64,000 nt of DNA from Botrytis cinerea B05.10 (lineage: Eukaryota; Ascomycota; Leotiomycetes; Helotiales; Sclerotiniaceae): assembly GCF_000143535.2 (NCBI RefSeq), contig NC_037318.1, positions 806,001-870,000 on the forward strand, given 5' to 3'. The number at the start of each line of letters is the position of its first letter. Position 1 is the first letter of the stretch. The notes under the pieces are model-generated. The model saw only the letters and a list, made by a program, of their open reading frames with translations. It ran no database searches and had not been told where the DNA came from. A program made the position numbers and the translations under genes. Of the stretch, positions 11,671-24,223 are shown one piece after another.

Positions 11671-13130
11671 GTGCTACCACACTTGTTGAATTCAACCACA
11701 CTCTGGAAATGTATTACGAAGGTTCTCGTGCAAATATCCACTACAATTGATGGCAGTTTCATAATAGGACTCTGTGTCGCATTTCCTTCCACCACTTGGC
11801 AATTGTACGGGATTTTGAACATCAAATGGTTTTATATATTCCCCGTTGTCCTATTTAGGGATGATTCGGCTCTATTTGAGGGTGCTCCAAATTTGCCCGC
11901 AATGATTGTGGGACGAGTACTCGCTGGAGCTCGCGGCAATGGTATGAATAAGTAGTCATTACTCTGTACTCGATGAACATAATAAAGAAACAGCACCCTA
12001 TGTATATGGTACTAGTGTAATTTACCACCATTTTTTATGAGCTATCCAGGCTGACAGTGTCGTAACAGCTTTCCTTATGGTATAGGTAATGCTCTTCTCC
12101 AAGACAATCACTGAATGCAATGGAGCTCGTACTATCAATCAAGACCCTGGGTTAACTACAATTTCAACTTAGGAACAAACATTGGTCCTGTTATAGGCGG
12201 TGTGTTTGCAAGCTCCTCTGCTACTTGGCGTTAGGTAGTCTACACCAATCTTGTGATTGGCGGCATCTTTGACAACTCGAATATTTCCTATTCGTTTTCT
12301 CTTAACTAAAGAACCCTTCTGATGTTTCATTCTCATGGCCACCTGCAGCAGTGGGCCATTACTGTCAATGTACTATACTCCCCTTCGTAGTTACCGCTAC
12401 ACTGCGATTATGGCCACCGGAGCCGTTTATCTAAGACCGGACATTATAAACCATGGTATATCCGTGAAAGCGCTGTGACTCTTGTCGGCGGTGCCCTTGT
12501 GTGTAAGCTTAAGTCCAGCCACGTCTCTCACCCAGATCAAATCACCCATCTATGTGGCTCATGGCAGTCACAGCATAGGAGATGTGAATATTTATGGCTT
12601 CGAGGTACTTTTTGGTTGGGGTTTTGGTAGTTGGCTGCAAACGTCCTACTCGGTCATCCAGTCAGTATTGGAGCTGAGCCAAGTTGTTCATGCGGTCATC
12701 TTTATTGTATTCAGTAAGTAAACATTCAATAGTTTTCAATTCTATGCAAGCAAAATCAACTCACAATAGCTGAAGCTCAGTTGCTCGGCTTCGCCATATC
12801 ATTGTCTATAGCCGGAGCTATTTTTGTGAGCTCTTCCCTCCATGGACTCGAAAATGTTCTACCCACCACACCAGTCAAAGAGATACAACTAGCAATCTCA
12901 GGGGCCAGTGGCACTTTCTTTAAGACGCTACAGCCAGAAGCACAAGGAGCCTGTTTGGAGGTTATAATTTCTTCATTGCGAAAAGTGTGAGTGAATCATC
13001 TTGCTACTTCTTCTTTCATCTAATACCATGATTTCCTAACACTTGTTAGATAAATCCTAGTATACATCGCAGCGGCAATAGGTTTTGTAACCTCACTACT
13101 TCTCTCTATAAGTTGGAACTGGTTCCCTTA
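11671..13130 (+). pseudogene. Decayed MFS multidrug-type transporter
   Basis: Fragments of a 14-TM-type fungal MFS drug transporter lie in correct order but are broken by stops and frame changes. Recognisable pieces are KLYGIFNIKW-like QLYGILNIKWFYIFPVVLF, then the motif-C-like MIVGRVLAGARGNGM (11899-11948). Next come LGTNIGPVIGGVFASSS and NLVIGGIF (about 12168-12270), NIYGFEVLFGWGFGSWLQ (about 12588), AQLLGFAISLSIAGAIF (about 12775) and IQLAISGASGTFFKTLQPE, then ILVYIAAAIGFVTSLLLS (about 13050). In-frame stops include TAG after SATWR where the family has Trp, and TAA before ILVYIAAA. No set of GT-AG introns that I tried rejoins the pieces. Original function was probably efflux. Confidence 0.7.
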
Positions 13131-14066
13131 AATTTCTATGAATATATGCTAACCATTCATCTAACAGAATCGGAGAATGGCGATTCAAGTCTAGATGTCT
13201 TTTCTAGACTTAGTCTATATAGACCAGGTGATTCCAGCCTTCACTCGGCCGAGGGTTTTCTCTACGCATGCTGTTTCTACTCCCGCATCCTTAGCGAAAT
13301 CCCTTTTTGGAGATATCTCCGGCTTTTCCAAACTAGCTGATAGTTGATATGCGGGGTAAATTTAGTCTTGTACTACGTGAAAGTACCAGCTGAGATACCA
13401 AACGTCAAAAACTTGAAGCACTATTGATTTTAGCTTTTCTTTTCTTCAGCTTCGATCTAAATATGTCTCGTTCTCCAGGATGCATGTATGGTATTTCTCC
13501 ATTATAACGTGCCAAAACATCTGAGGCTCATTTTCTTCCCATTATATTTGTACTTGTGGTACAACATATCCCTTGCTTATCATTGTGTTGCCACAATATA
13601 ATACCGCGGCTTCAGAATATTCCCCCTCATCAGCCCCTCTCCTCATAGCAAGCCCATTCAATTCACCAGACAATGCATGAGCCCAATTGAACGGTTTAAA
13701 CCCCCGATTCAAGATAGTTCAATCCAGATTAACCTATGAATCAACCTTATTATTCTTACCCCAGACTTTATATGCAGCCAAGGATATCAATATCTCGCCT
13801 TTGCAAATGGGTAATTTCCGTGCGCTGTGCTGGCGCGAAGAAACCCGAGGTTACACATTTGTATTGATAGGTATATATGGACTTAGCTATCTCATCTCAT
13901 CCTATTAGCAAATTAGCCATTCAAAATCTTACATCCATTCACTCATCCATCTACCCATACCCCGCTCTCTTATTTCTTCAACGAAGATTTTCAATTCCCA
14001 TGTCTTGTCTTCTTGAGCAATCAACACTCACGTAGAAACAATTGATAATACGCTGGATTGATCACC
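13131..14066. other. Intergenic with palindromes
   Basis: AAGTCTAGA at 13187-13195 pairs with TCTAGACTT at 13203-13211, and GTCTATATAGAC at 13213-13224 is a perfect 12-bp palindrome right after it. The distal half (from about 13900) is pyrimidine-rich and is likely the promoter and 5' UTR of the MFS gene at 14067. No gene is seen. Confidence 0.35.
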
Positions 14067-16268
14067 ATGAGCAAATCATCCATTACACCTCCATCTGATA
14101 GTTTCGACGCCACGGAGGCCGAGAAAGTCGAGCACATTACGACACATGACAAAGTACCTGGCCATATCAACTACTATGAGAAAAACGGACTCCGAACATA
14201 TGGCGACGATGAAGATCATGATCACGAGCCCGAAGTATGCTTTGTTTCCGAGAGAATTTATATCAATTGACTGACAGGGCGTAGATGTCTATGCGACGCT
14301 TTATGAGTCTAGTCGCAATGGCATTTTTGTGGACCGGATCACAGATTCCTGTGTATATCTTCGGTAAGGTCTGCGGGTGTTGTTCAAAATATATGTGAGA
14401 GCTGAAATTATGCGCCTAGGAGCCATTCCACCCTACATTTATTCTGATATCGGGGGTGTTGACCGGTGAGTACTTTTGATATCTAGATCCAAGTCTACGT
14501 AGTATCTGTTTACAGGAAGTTTAACAATATATAGGTGGATATGGCTTGTCCTTGCAAACCTGCTTGCTTTAGCGGGAGTGTGTCCATTTGTTGGAAGTCT
14601 CTCTGATATCCTCGGTCGTCGCTATGTCGCACTTTTGGGTGCTCTTTTTATCGTCGTCGGTATGATTGTTTGTTCCACCGCTCACACTATGAATATATTC
14701 ATTGGTAAGTCCTAAAATAGCTTGAAGACACGGTGTTACACTCAAGCTAACACCATGAATAGGGGGGATGGCAATTGCGGGTATTGGAGCTGGCATTAAT
14801 GAGTAAGTTTTCTAAAAAAAAATCTACTCCTAATAATCAAAGGGCGTTTAGAAAGCATAAACTTACAATAGTTAGACTCACTGCTTTAGCAGCTACCGCC
14901 GAATTGGCGCCCACCTCAAAGCGTGGAAAATATGTGGCCATTCTCGTTTTCACCATTCTTCCATTCTGTCCATCTGTAATGTGGGCCCAGCTTATAGCTT
15001 CACATGGCGGATGGCGTTGGTGTGGATTGCTATGCGGAGTATGGGCGTTCATCGGCTTCGCCCTAACTCTCGTTTTTTATTTCCCCCCTCCTCGAGTCAA
15101 CTCGATAGGTCTATCCAATCGGGAAATCATACAACAGATTGATTTCGTGGGGGGTTTCTTGAGTGTAGCAGGAATGATTCTATTCATGGCTGGCATGCAA
15201 TGGGGTGGCTACCAATACGACTGGAGTTCAGCACATGTTCTAGTACCTTTAATCCTAGGGGCCGCATTACTGATTATTTTCTGTTGTTGGGAAATATATG
15301 GGACGAAGTATCCTATGTTTCCATCTCGTTTAAAACAAGCGCCTAGAATTCTGGCTTTGACACTTGTCATAACATTTATATCTGGTGCTAATTTTGTACG
15401 TATGAGCTTTTATTTTCCTCCGAAACGCCTTTTGGCGGAAGATACTGACAAAAGCTAGTTTAGTATCATCATGTTTTGGCCTACTCAGGCTTTCAATGTA
15501 TATGGACATGATCCTATCGGTGTAGGAGTTAGAGGGATACCCGTTGGCTTCTCAATTTTAGCAGGAGCTTGTATTGTGTTGTGGTTGCTTAGCGTGCTGA
15601 AAGGAAGAAATAAGGAACTGATGATTGTGAGCTCGGTGTTCATGACAGCTGGTATGTAATTCTCGAAACTGGGGTAAATAAGAGGAAATTTCCATTTTCA
15701 TCTCGCTAATGCATATAATTTAGGATGTGGTGCACTTGCATGCGCCAACAGACACAACCTGTCAACGCTATGGGCTCTCCTCATAATCGCTGGATTAGGA
15801 ATTGGAGGTATTGTCGTGCCAGCTTCGATAATAACGACAATAATATGTCCCGATGACTTGATCGCAACCGTTTCTGCCCTCACCCTCTCGATCCGAGTCA
15901 TTGGTGGTAGCATAGGTTACTGCATCTACTACAACGTCTTCGTAAGCAAGTTTGTTCCTGCTGCCACTTTGCATATTGGAGGTGTTATGGCTCGACAACT
16001 CAACATTACAAACAAAACACTTATAGGAGAAGCTATTCACTTCACAGCTTCGTCTCTTCTCCCATTGCTCAAAACAATTCCAGGAATTGCAGGGAATGAA
16101 ACCGCTTATCAAATGGTGGTGGTTGCAGGGCAAGACGCATATGCTGAAAGCTATGTTTACGTCTACTATGCTAGCACAGCATTTGGAGCAGTGAGCATTT
16201 TGGCCGCTTGTTTCCTTGGTGACATCAATGCATATATGGATGACCACGTAGCGGTGATCATGCATTGA
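14067..16268 (+). CDS. TRI12-family MFS transporter (siderophore/toxin efflux type)
   Basis: This is a plasma-membrane major facilitator of the fungal TRI12 family, whose members include the trichothecene efflux pump and siderophore transporters. Eight exons give 586 residues: 14067..14234, 14285..14363, 14420..14465, 14535..14704, 14763..14802, 14876..15395, 15459..15651 and 15724..16268; frame holds throughout. It begins with a hydrophilic acidic N-terminus (about 56 residues, ending EDHDHEPE). Then come SLVAMAFLWTGSQIPVYIF, DIGGVDRWIWLVLANLLAL, the motif-A equivalent GSLSDILGRR, and about fourteen membrane segments. The last large loop carries NIT and NET glycosylation sites, before the final segment. 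It appears intact, unlike its broken MFS neighbour. Substrate cannot be read from sequence. It is convergent with the oxidoreductase at 16591. Confidence 0.88.
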
Positions 16269-16590
16269 AGTCTGAGGTTGAAATTGGCTTTTGGTGGATA
16301 AAGTTCGTCCTTTAGAAGTGCATGATCGAGATATACGTTTGACGCCTGATAAATACAAAACAATCAGATTGCATTCAGAATAGGATGAGTATCCAATAAT
16401 GATTTCGATTTCAGTCATTACAATTCCAGATATTTCAACTTTAGCTTGAATGAAAACATCGCTATTGGACATCTCGGAAACATGCAAAGTATATACTTTT
16501 ATATGAATGTTGAGATTCGAGAGCCGTTATTAAACAAAAGATACTACAAACAAATCAAGGCGTGAATGTGTTCGGAGTAAATTTGCGGCC
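16269..16590. other. Convergent 3' gap, MFS / oxidoreductase
   Basis: This 322-bp AT-rich spacer separates two stop codons. Nothing else is recognisable. Confidence 0.4.
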
Positions 16591-17742
16591 CTAGATTTGA
16601 AATTGCAAGTTCTGGCTCTTCCCTTGTTCCTCTCCACTCCGCAACAACTTTTCCAGGATTTCCAGGTCAGCAAGGGCTTCTTGAGGAGATTGCCTAGAAT
16701 TAGGCTTTCCGTCTACAATACTCTGAGCCCAAGCAGCAACTTCCTGCTTCACGCCACTACCCTCTTCTGTAAACTCAACCTCTGTAAAGTTCTTTTCGCT
16801 TTCTTCACCCTTGCGCACAATGACTTTGCTTCTGATAACAGAAACACTACCATGCTCACAAGCGACTGTATATTCAGGGCCAGAAAGAGTGGTACCGAAG
16901 GAGACACTAAATGTGCCTGATATTCCCGACTTCGTGAGCCATATCGAATTGATCGTATCAACAGGGGGTAAATGCTCCCGAAGAAGTGTGCTAAATGCCA
17001 CGACAGCTGTTGGCTTTGCTTCCTCGCCCAAGAGCAATCTGCCGGCCGCTGTGAAATGAACACCTCCATCGAGTAAAAAGCCGCCTTGATAATCTGGCTT
17101 CTTGCGCCACTCAGTCTCTGTTGAACCTGTTAGTCCTTACAATGGCATTTTTAAAATGAAGACGCATACCAAAGTATTTCATTCCTGGCTTGACGCTGCC
17201 AAAAACTTGAATTCGAAAGCCCAGGACTCTTCCTAACTTCTCTATTTCCTTCCTTGCATGGATGAACGAATCCAAGAATCGAAAATTCTCAGCTACGCTC
17301 CATGTAGCTCCACCCTTCACTTTATCACCATTGTAATATTCTAGCAAGCGTTGTGCCTTCTCCAGGTCTCCTGCAATTGGCTTCTCTGACAATACATGCT
17401 TGCCCGCTGCGAGAGCTGCTTCAATGAATTCGGGCTGAGCGAGAATTGGGAGGGCGATTATGACGGCGTGAACATCGGTGCGAAGAAGGAGGTCGTAGTA
17501 TGTGTTTCCAACACCCGAATCATCGGAATAGAGAGGAACATCGACGTTCAGTGATTGTGCGGATTTGAGAGAACGGGAGTAAATAGCTTTGAGGGACAAA
17601 TGAGGGGTAGCTTGGACAGCTGGCTGAAGCGCGAGATTAGTTAGCTGTAACCTTAAGACATTGACTGGACTGAGTAAGCTCATACCAGATGCTCAGTCTG
17701 AGCAAAAATGCCGGACCCAATGATAGCAACGCCGATTGACAT
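16591..17742 (-). CDS. Gfo/Idh/MocA-family NAD(P)-dependent oxidoreductase
   Basis: This belongs to a broad family of sugar, inositol or dihydrodiol dehydrogenases. Exons are 17742..17686, 17623..17170 and 17117..16591, giving 345 residues; splice phases agree. The Rossmann fold opens with GVAIIGSGIFAQ. SEKPIAGD carries the conserved EKP (residues 99-101), whose lysine is catalytic in the family. The C-terminal domain has the YQGGFLLDGGVHF segment at the position of the family's GGGVLLDxGxH block. The length is typical. The closest architecture is the fungal D-xylose/dihydrodiol dehydrogenase-like group, but the substrate is unknown. The 19-codon first exon was chosen because it supplies the whole nucleotide-binding loop. 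Confidence 0.88.
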
Positions 17743-18920
17743 GTTGTGTGTATGTTTTGTGTAGAGAAATACCGATATCTGAACGTTTTTTGTGTTGGTG
17801 ATGTTATGATTCACGTCATTGCGGAGGGCTTTGTGCCAAGCAAGCAGGGAATGATCAGTTGATGATAAAACATCAAGCAGAACATAACTTCAATGGATGA
17901 CTTCATCCGCATTCCTTTTTTGCCTGAACATTGAAGAGTTAGAACCAGCAGCTGTATGGGACGCCATATTAATACAACGGCTCGAGAACGATTAGTAGTA
18001 GCGAAGATGATTGAAGATGCAACCAGATCATCAGCCCCTCACTACCTAATAATCAGGGGGTGTTTACAGGCTCTCCTGCCCCATAGTTCGATGATCACAA
18101 CACCAAAAATAACTCGGCTTGATAACTACTCCCTCCTAGAATCCAAGATAAATTGAATTATCATTTCGCCACTGCTTCAATCTCATATCAAATTATCAAT
18201 CAGAATCGATCGGTATATACACAGAGAATCATACAACTCTAGATTTGGTATTTTGACTGTTGGCTTGGAATAGTATTCGAGAGCTAAAATAGCACATGTA
18301 CCAGCAAAGGTGTAAACCCCTCAGAATGATGATGTTTCAAGTTATTATACTCGAAGATACCTGTCTAAGTAGATAAATATCAGGCTGTCAACACAATCTG
18401 AAAGTCGAGTGTCCTTAGAGATACCAAAGGCCCTCAATATTAACATTGCTATTGACCTAGCCTGTCTAGATGCTACTTGTTACCTCTACCACTTATCAAT
18501 TGGCACTCCATTCATTCCGTCTGCAGTCAACCAAGTTTCTCATCCGTTCGACTACCTAGCCACTCACGCTAATCCAATTATCCATCCGGCCATCCAAATA
18601 TCATCATATTCAGTATCATAACCGTCAAAAGAAGAAGAAGAGGGCATCCATCATATAATTCAAAGATCAGAACTCCAACCCAAACACCAGTATAGTGTCT
18701 TCCATTGCAGTTCTCCCGCTAGGCGAGCTAATACTGGCCAAACTCTGCGAGAGTTCCTGCAGATTCCTAACTTTATTAGCTCTCCTGTCAGAATGGTACA
18801 CTACAGATGAATCTTACCAGAATGCGCATCAACTTAACAGCCACCCATACCGCAATTCTATGATGCAGCTAAACAAAGATTTTGCATAATATGCACGAGA
18901 CGATCTCCACACGTCTGGGT
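17743..18920. other. Intergenic, upstream of the oxidoreductase
   Basis: About 1.2 kb of AT-rich sequence with pyrimidine tracts. Open frames up to 70 codons lack any family signature or credible splice partners. No RNA gene is seen. Confidence 0.35.
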
Positions 18921-20257
18921 TTACTCAGTCCTAAATTGCGCCTGGAGATCACCAATCTTTTGTCTGCGAGTGGCGGTGATGTCTTTAATTTCGCTTATAC
19001 TTCCGTAGATACAGGAAATGAACACTCTTTCGGCGACAAGATCTGGTTCCGAATGGACAGGACTGTCTTCTTGACCCCAGGAAAAGCGAATGATTTGACC
19101 ACGAGGGATTTCGAGAGGTTTTTCTGCCGCAAGCGCGTTGGCCGTCTCCTTTCTCTTTCCGACGTGTCGTTTCATTGCCTGTGTGACCACCTCTGTTTCT
19201 TCAAGAACGAGAGTTATAGGTCCCGCCAAAGTAGTCGCATACCTGCAATGCAAGGCGTGAGCTGTGTCGGTACATTCTATCATGCGACCGTCTCTGTGCC
19301 AGCGAGGGATAACGAATTCTTCTGACTTCCGCGTCATTCTTACCACAAACCATACAGCTTCGGGATTGACATGACAGCCACTCTTAGAGTCTTGGATAGT
19401 GAGTGCAAGGAACTTGGCAAGTGTTTTCTCCACAGACCATTTAAAAACCCTGCTGTTGTCAGATATAAACTTTGTAGCTTCCGCTGCAATAACTTCTGGG
19501 GAAGTGATTCCGTAATAATGGTAATGCTGGCCTTCGCAGAGAACGTCCCTGATTCTTGGTGTTTTAAGAAGGGGGGTGAGTGTAGCGAAATTGGCAGGGC
19601 GCGCGACTTGACTTTCGTTCTATATATATTTACTGTCAGTAAAGGTGAGATTTTAAAGCATGCATCACACCAGGCAATTCTGGAACTCTATTGAAAACTC
19701 ACATCAGACTCTGAGTCTTTTTTAGCACTTCCAACAGGCTGAATCAATAGTGCGCCGACGTCAAGTAGCGGAGGAGAGAGGGTTTGAAGCTCTTTCTATA
19801 TCTTAAGGTCAGCAAAAGTGATTTTTACCTTATCGTTATTACGCCAATTGATTAATTCCCTTTCCAAGAACGAACCTTGAGTTTGATGGGTTCAATCAAG
19901 CGCGTGAGAAAGTCTAGTTGGAGACAGGATGACGCATATTCTTGCTGTACGTACATTAGGATCAGCAATTATTATTACCATGCTAGCAGTGCGCCAATTG
20001 ATTGGAGTGATCTCTGATAAACTTACCTCTGTTGAGAGAATTTCCTTCTTGTCTGTCGCCTTTGCTTGGTGTATATCTTCATGTGGAGATATGGCACTGG
20101 CAAAATTAGTCGCGGTAGGGTCCTCAGAAACCATTACCATTGCAAGAGATGTGGGTTGTAATGTGATAGGCAAGGAAGAGCAAGATGTAGTAGATTCTTT
20201 TTGATTGAGAATTTGATTCTTTCTCAAATGAAGACAGGGGATGTCAAAAAAAGCCAT
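18921..20257 (-). CDS. Unrecognised protein with dioxygenase-like HxD...H...R pattern
   Basis: I do not recognise this family. Four exons (20257..20027, 19944..19876, 19795..19703, 19619..18921) keep frame and give 363 residues. Three donors are GTAAGT, GTTCGT and GTGAGT; the acceptors are TACAG and ATATAG. There is a low-complexity N-terminus of about 75 residues. The C-terminal 230 residues look well folded: VIPRWHRDGRM places H239 and D241 in an HxD. IPRGQIIRFSWGQEDSPVH follows with H320, then R329 and VFISCIYG. This order (HxD, about 80 residues, H, then R in a strand) fits the Fe(II)/2-oxoglutarate dioxygenase double-stranded beta-helix, but that is inference. The protein has no signal peptide or membrane segment. 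It lies about 1.2 kb upstream of the oxidoreductase, on the same strand. Confidence 0.7.
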
Positions 20258-22882
20258 TAGGATTGTTGTTGTTGTTGAATTGTGTTGGCTTTCTCTCAGT
20301 TGTTTGTCAAGCAAAGTTGTTTAGAGAACAAAAGATACCCCAGGTTCAACCAAATAAACAAGTGTTAAAAAAAGCATGATTTGAATTTAACTGCTTAGTC
20401 GGCATAACGACTAAGCAGGTGAGAAAGTTGATGGGGCATGCTCGGAGTTGTTCACCATCACTGGGTGGTATCATTTAGTTATATGTAGTAAGCCATGTTG
20501 CTATGCTATGTAGTCATCATATGCTATGTTGCTAGCTAGGAAGTTCAGAGGATAAGAGCAGATGCGAATTCTAAGTCTGGGGATCAAATTACATATATAT
20601 GCATGGGGGGAAGATGCACTGAAGTGGTGTGGTTGTGGTTTCAATGGCACTTTCGTTTCAGACGTTCTTCACTGTTGATTCCACTTTGGCACTTCGGCAT
20701 TTACTATTAATACTAAGTGAGGGTCCACGCCATCTTAGCCCCTTTCACATCTGCTTTCCCTTCAAATTCACCTCCCGCTTACTTCAGGTGCTCTAAATTC
20801 TTTTGGGGGGGGAGAGGTGGAACGGGGACTAATTCTTCCAATAATGACTTTGAGATCTAAACTTGAATCGAAGTAGGAGATGAAAGCAACGGTCCTCAAA
20901 GGTGGTTAAGGTAATTGAAAGTTATATGACATTTGGTCATCCCATAAGTAAATAAGCGAGTCAGTCTCAAATGGCTTTCATTATCTTTCTTCTACGTTTC
21001 TACCAAACTATTTATCGCCACACTGGGATACTGGTAAAAATAATATACTAGGCTCAATATCATCTTTTTTTCTTTGGTTTGCTCTCAGCTTTCTTTTGCT
21101 ATAACATGCTATCACTTGCTTGTTGTTTTTTGTTGTTGTTGTCGCAGAATTATGAAGAAACGGAGGTGTTCCAATACCCAAGATACCAAAAAAAGATTGA
21201 AATGAAAACTCGAACATAGTATGGAGGGCAGAAGAAATAATAAACAGAGCAAAACAAGAAATAGAACAACAAACAGGCAAGTACAGAGCTCAGAAGATCT
21301 CATCCAAATGAGTGTAAAACGGTCAAAATTTAGAAATTATAGTCACTTGGACAGCTTGGAGAGCATGGGGAGATGACTATTTGTATGATGTAGAATGGAA
21401 CTGACACCACATAGACTGCTTGCAAGAAGCCTAACATACCAGAACAGTGCATGTTCCCAAGCATCGTATGATTTGAGGCTCTCTTGCGACAGGAATTATG
21501 AGATTGATAATTCATCTACTGAACCAAGCAAGGGTGAATTGACAGTTACAGCCGTCTCTTTGCTACTGTAATTACTAATATGTAGTTTACAACACATATT
21601 TCATCCTAGATGATCAAATGACAGAAAGCATGATTGTCTGGAGAGGAGGGAAGAGTGGAAGAGGAGAGGAGCGGCGGAAAGTTGCGATCGAAATCAAAGG
21701 GGAGAGGTGGCGTACATCGACTGTAGAAGTTCAATAGAACCCGCTTATTCTAATAGATTTCTTCCTGATAAGTATTTTTTCCTGATTTTGCATTAGATGG
21801 CTAGCTCGTTCAGGAGAAAGAAAGTCTGAATCTCCTACATTTCTGATTTTCCATTTCCTCTCTTGACATTCTTACTCTCTGCAGGATTTGCATATTGTCC
21901 GCGAACCTCGAGCTTTGAAATGAAGCATGGAGGGTACAAACCAGATATGGCTAAGCAAATTCAGAGTCGATGTCGATGCTACTACGATGTCAGATGACAT
22001 CTCCGAACGGAAAATATGGTGACTTTCATAAGTCCCTGAACTTCATCGTTTGAGGCACGGAGTGACAGTTCAAGTCATCGCAACTATCGGCTCTTACAGA
22101 ATGATTGTTGGGCGTCGAATCAATTTAAGAATTATATATGATGTTTTTGGACCTTCAAATAAAGCATAATTACCCTTGTACCAACCACGCAAACTTAGAG
22201 TTCAATCTTATGTAAGCGAGTCGGAACGTGAGGCGAACCCGAGATCTTATGTGTTCCCTTCACTGCATCACATGCGAACCTTGGTTTATGAGGTCGGTCA
22301 TCACTGCGTTTGTGAAGAAATTGCAAGCTTAAATGGCTGGCTGACTTGGGACTTTATCCTGGAATTGGGTAACATATCGGGACGATTTGAGACGTCGATC
22401 TTTGGACAAGACCTACATAACCTTATGCGATGCAACATATAAAAGGATCTGGTTCCTTGAAATAAGCACTAACCCCGCACCGGCAGATGGTACATGTTGT
22501 ATCCCAGGACCTTACCACGGGCAAGCTGTAAAGCCCACGATTTGTCAATCCAATGCCGACTTGCATCAGAGGATGAAGTTCCGTTGTCAGAACTCTTTTC
22601 TGGGTAGCCGTCACCACCTTACTCATTATTCTATTGCATGGTATCTTCAAGGTGTGTGTTAACAGACAAAGTCTGTACGACACACACTGTGTGTTTGGTC
22701 GAGCTGACTCGGCCCGATGATCTACCAAAGGAAACTACAAACCATCCACGACCAATGTGGGGGATCATATGTGAACGTGTGCTACATTGAACATCGATAG
22801 CATCAATGTTATAAAGGTGGTGGATTTCTCTCCAGTTTTGATCTGCATACTTCTCTCAACAAGCAAGGATAATCTCCACAAG
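20258..22882. other. Long gene-poor region
   Basis: About 2.6 kb with no supported gene. It holds short GTT runs (near 20264 and 21118), a G-run near 20805 and small palindromes such as ACAGAC-AAA-GTCTGT near 22660-22680. Open frames (up to about 90 codons on either strand) have no domain-like content. The last 150 bp are probably the leader of the PLC-like gene. Confidence 0.4.
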
Positions 22883-24078
22883 ATGCGTCTCATATTTTTG
22901 TACATCGGGATGTGCGTATCAGTCACCGTTGCACAAGTCTGTAATGGTTATGCCGAGCTCTGTGATCGTAAATGGTCAGAAATATCCCAAATAGGGACAC
23001 ACGATAGCGCGTTCGTGGGAGATTTACCAGCACAAAACCAGAATCTCGATGTCACAGCTCAACTAGATGCCGGTGTTCGATTTCTTCAAGCCCAGACGCA
23101 TTACTTTCTCAATACCTTGACGCTGTGTCATACTTCATGCTTCTTGCTAGGTCAGTTCTGGATACAATTTCATTTCTCCATCTTAGCCCCTTGCTTTCAA
23201 TTCCTTTAGATAGGATATCTTTGGATTTTAACTGCGCTCTTAACTTTGTACCGTCTTCCTAAGGCTTTTCTTGAGAAATGATTATTAAAATGTCATTTTG
23301 GATGCAGATGCTGGGCCAGCTGTCCATTATCTAGCGGATATCAAGAAATGGCTTGATGCGAATCCGAATGAAGTTGTAACCTTACTACTTACGAATGGAG
23401 ATTATATTCCTGTCGGAAATTTCAGTGCAGCGATGGAAGTTTCTGGTCTGGCAAAATATGCATATACACCACCGCATCAGTTAGCCATAAATGAATGGCC
23501 CACACTTCAGGAAATGATCACGGCTGGAGATAGACTTGTTATGTTCCTCGGTGAGTAGTCACCCTTATCCTTTTCTTTACAATTGAAAACTTACTTTACA
23601 ACAATGTAGACTACGATGCAGATACGAATGTAGCTCCATATGTTCTACCCGAGTTTTCTTACTTCTTTGAAACTGCGTATGATGTAACGACTCCTACATT
23701 CCCAACATGTACACTCGATCGTCCGCCAGGATCGAATGGAGATGGACTTTTGCCGCTGATAAACCATTACTTGGATATTGACGTCTTCGGTATTCTTATG
23801 CCAAATAGACTAGAGGCTAAAAAAACGGTAAGGAACAATCTTTTGCAAGCTACCACGATGACCAATTATTGACTTGAATTTAGAATGCGGCAACTGGCGT
23901 AGGCAGTATCGGAGCCCAAGCCGATCTCTGTACCTCAACTTGGGGCCGAGTACCACGAGTAATGCTCCTGGATTTTTTCGACGTTGGTAAGATGCCTCAT
24001 CCATTTACATAAAATCTGAATACTAACACAAGCCTAGGCAATGCATTAGAAGCACAAAACACATTGAATGGCTTGTAA
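22883..24078 (+). CDS. Secreted PLC-like phosphodiesterase
   Basis: This is an extracellular member of the PI-PLC X-like TIM-barrel superfamily. Exons are 22883..23150, 23308..23550, 23610..23827, 23884..23986 and 24038..24078, giving 290 residues with consistent phases. A signal peptide (MRLIFLYIGMCVSVTVAQ) precedes the catalytic-type loop ISQIGTHDSAF (H40). The LDAGVRFLQAQTH strand, the DIKKWLDANPNEVVTLLLTN segment and GDRLVMFLDYDAD follow, and VMLLDFFDVGNAL closes the barrel. Calcium-binding acids of true PI-PLCs are not all visible, as is usual for this fungal group, so the substrate is uncertain. A 157-nt intron 1 is longer than the others. Confidence 0.85.
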
Positions 24079-24223
24079 GAAGGAATTTTAAATGCATCTC
24101 ATGTTTATTAAAAGTAGTATAGGAACGAGAGCCAGAATCATGAGTCTCAGTCGTTGAAATACTGCCATGCTTCTTGATCATATGACTAAAACGTGCAGGC
24201 AAACATGTTATTAACTCGCTCCG

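Noticed and set aside
22176..22662. Overlapping 88- and 91-codon frames upstream of the PLC-like gene
   Set aside because: No domain-like sequence, no splice-consistent extension and a composition like surrounding non-coding DNA.
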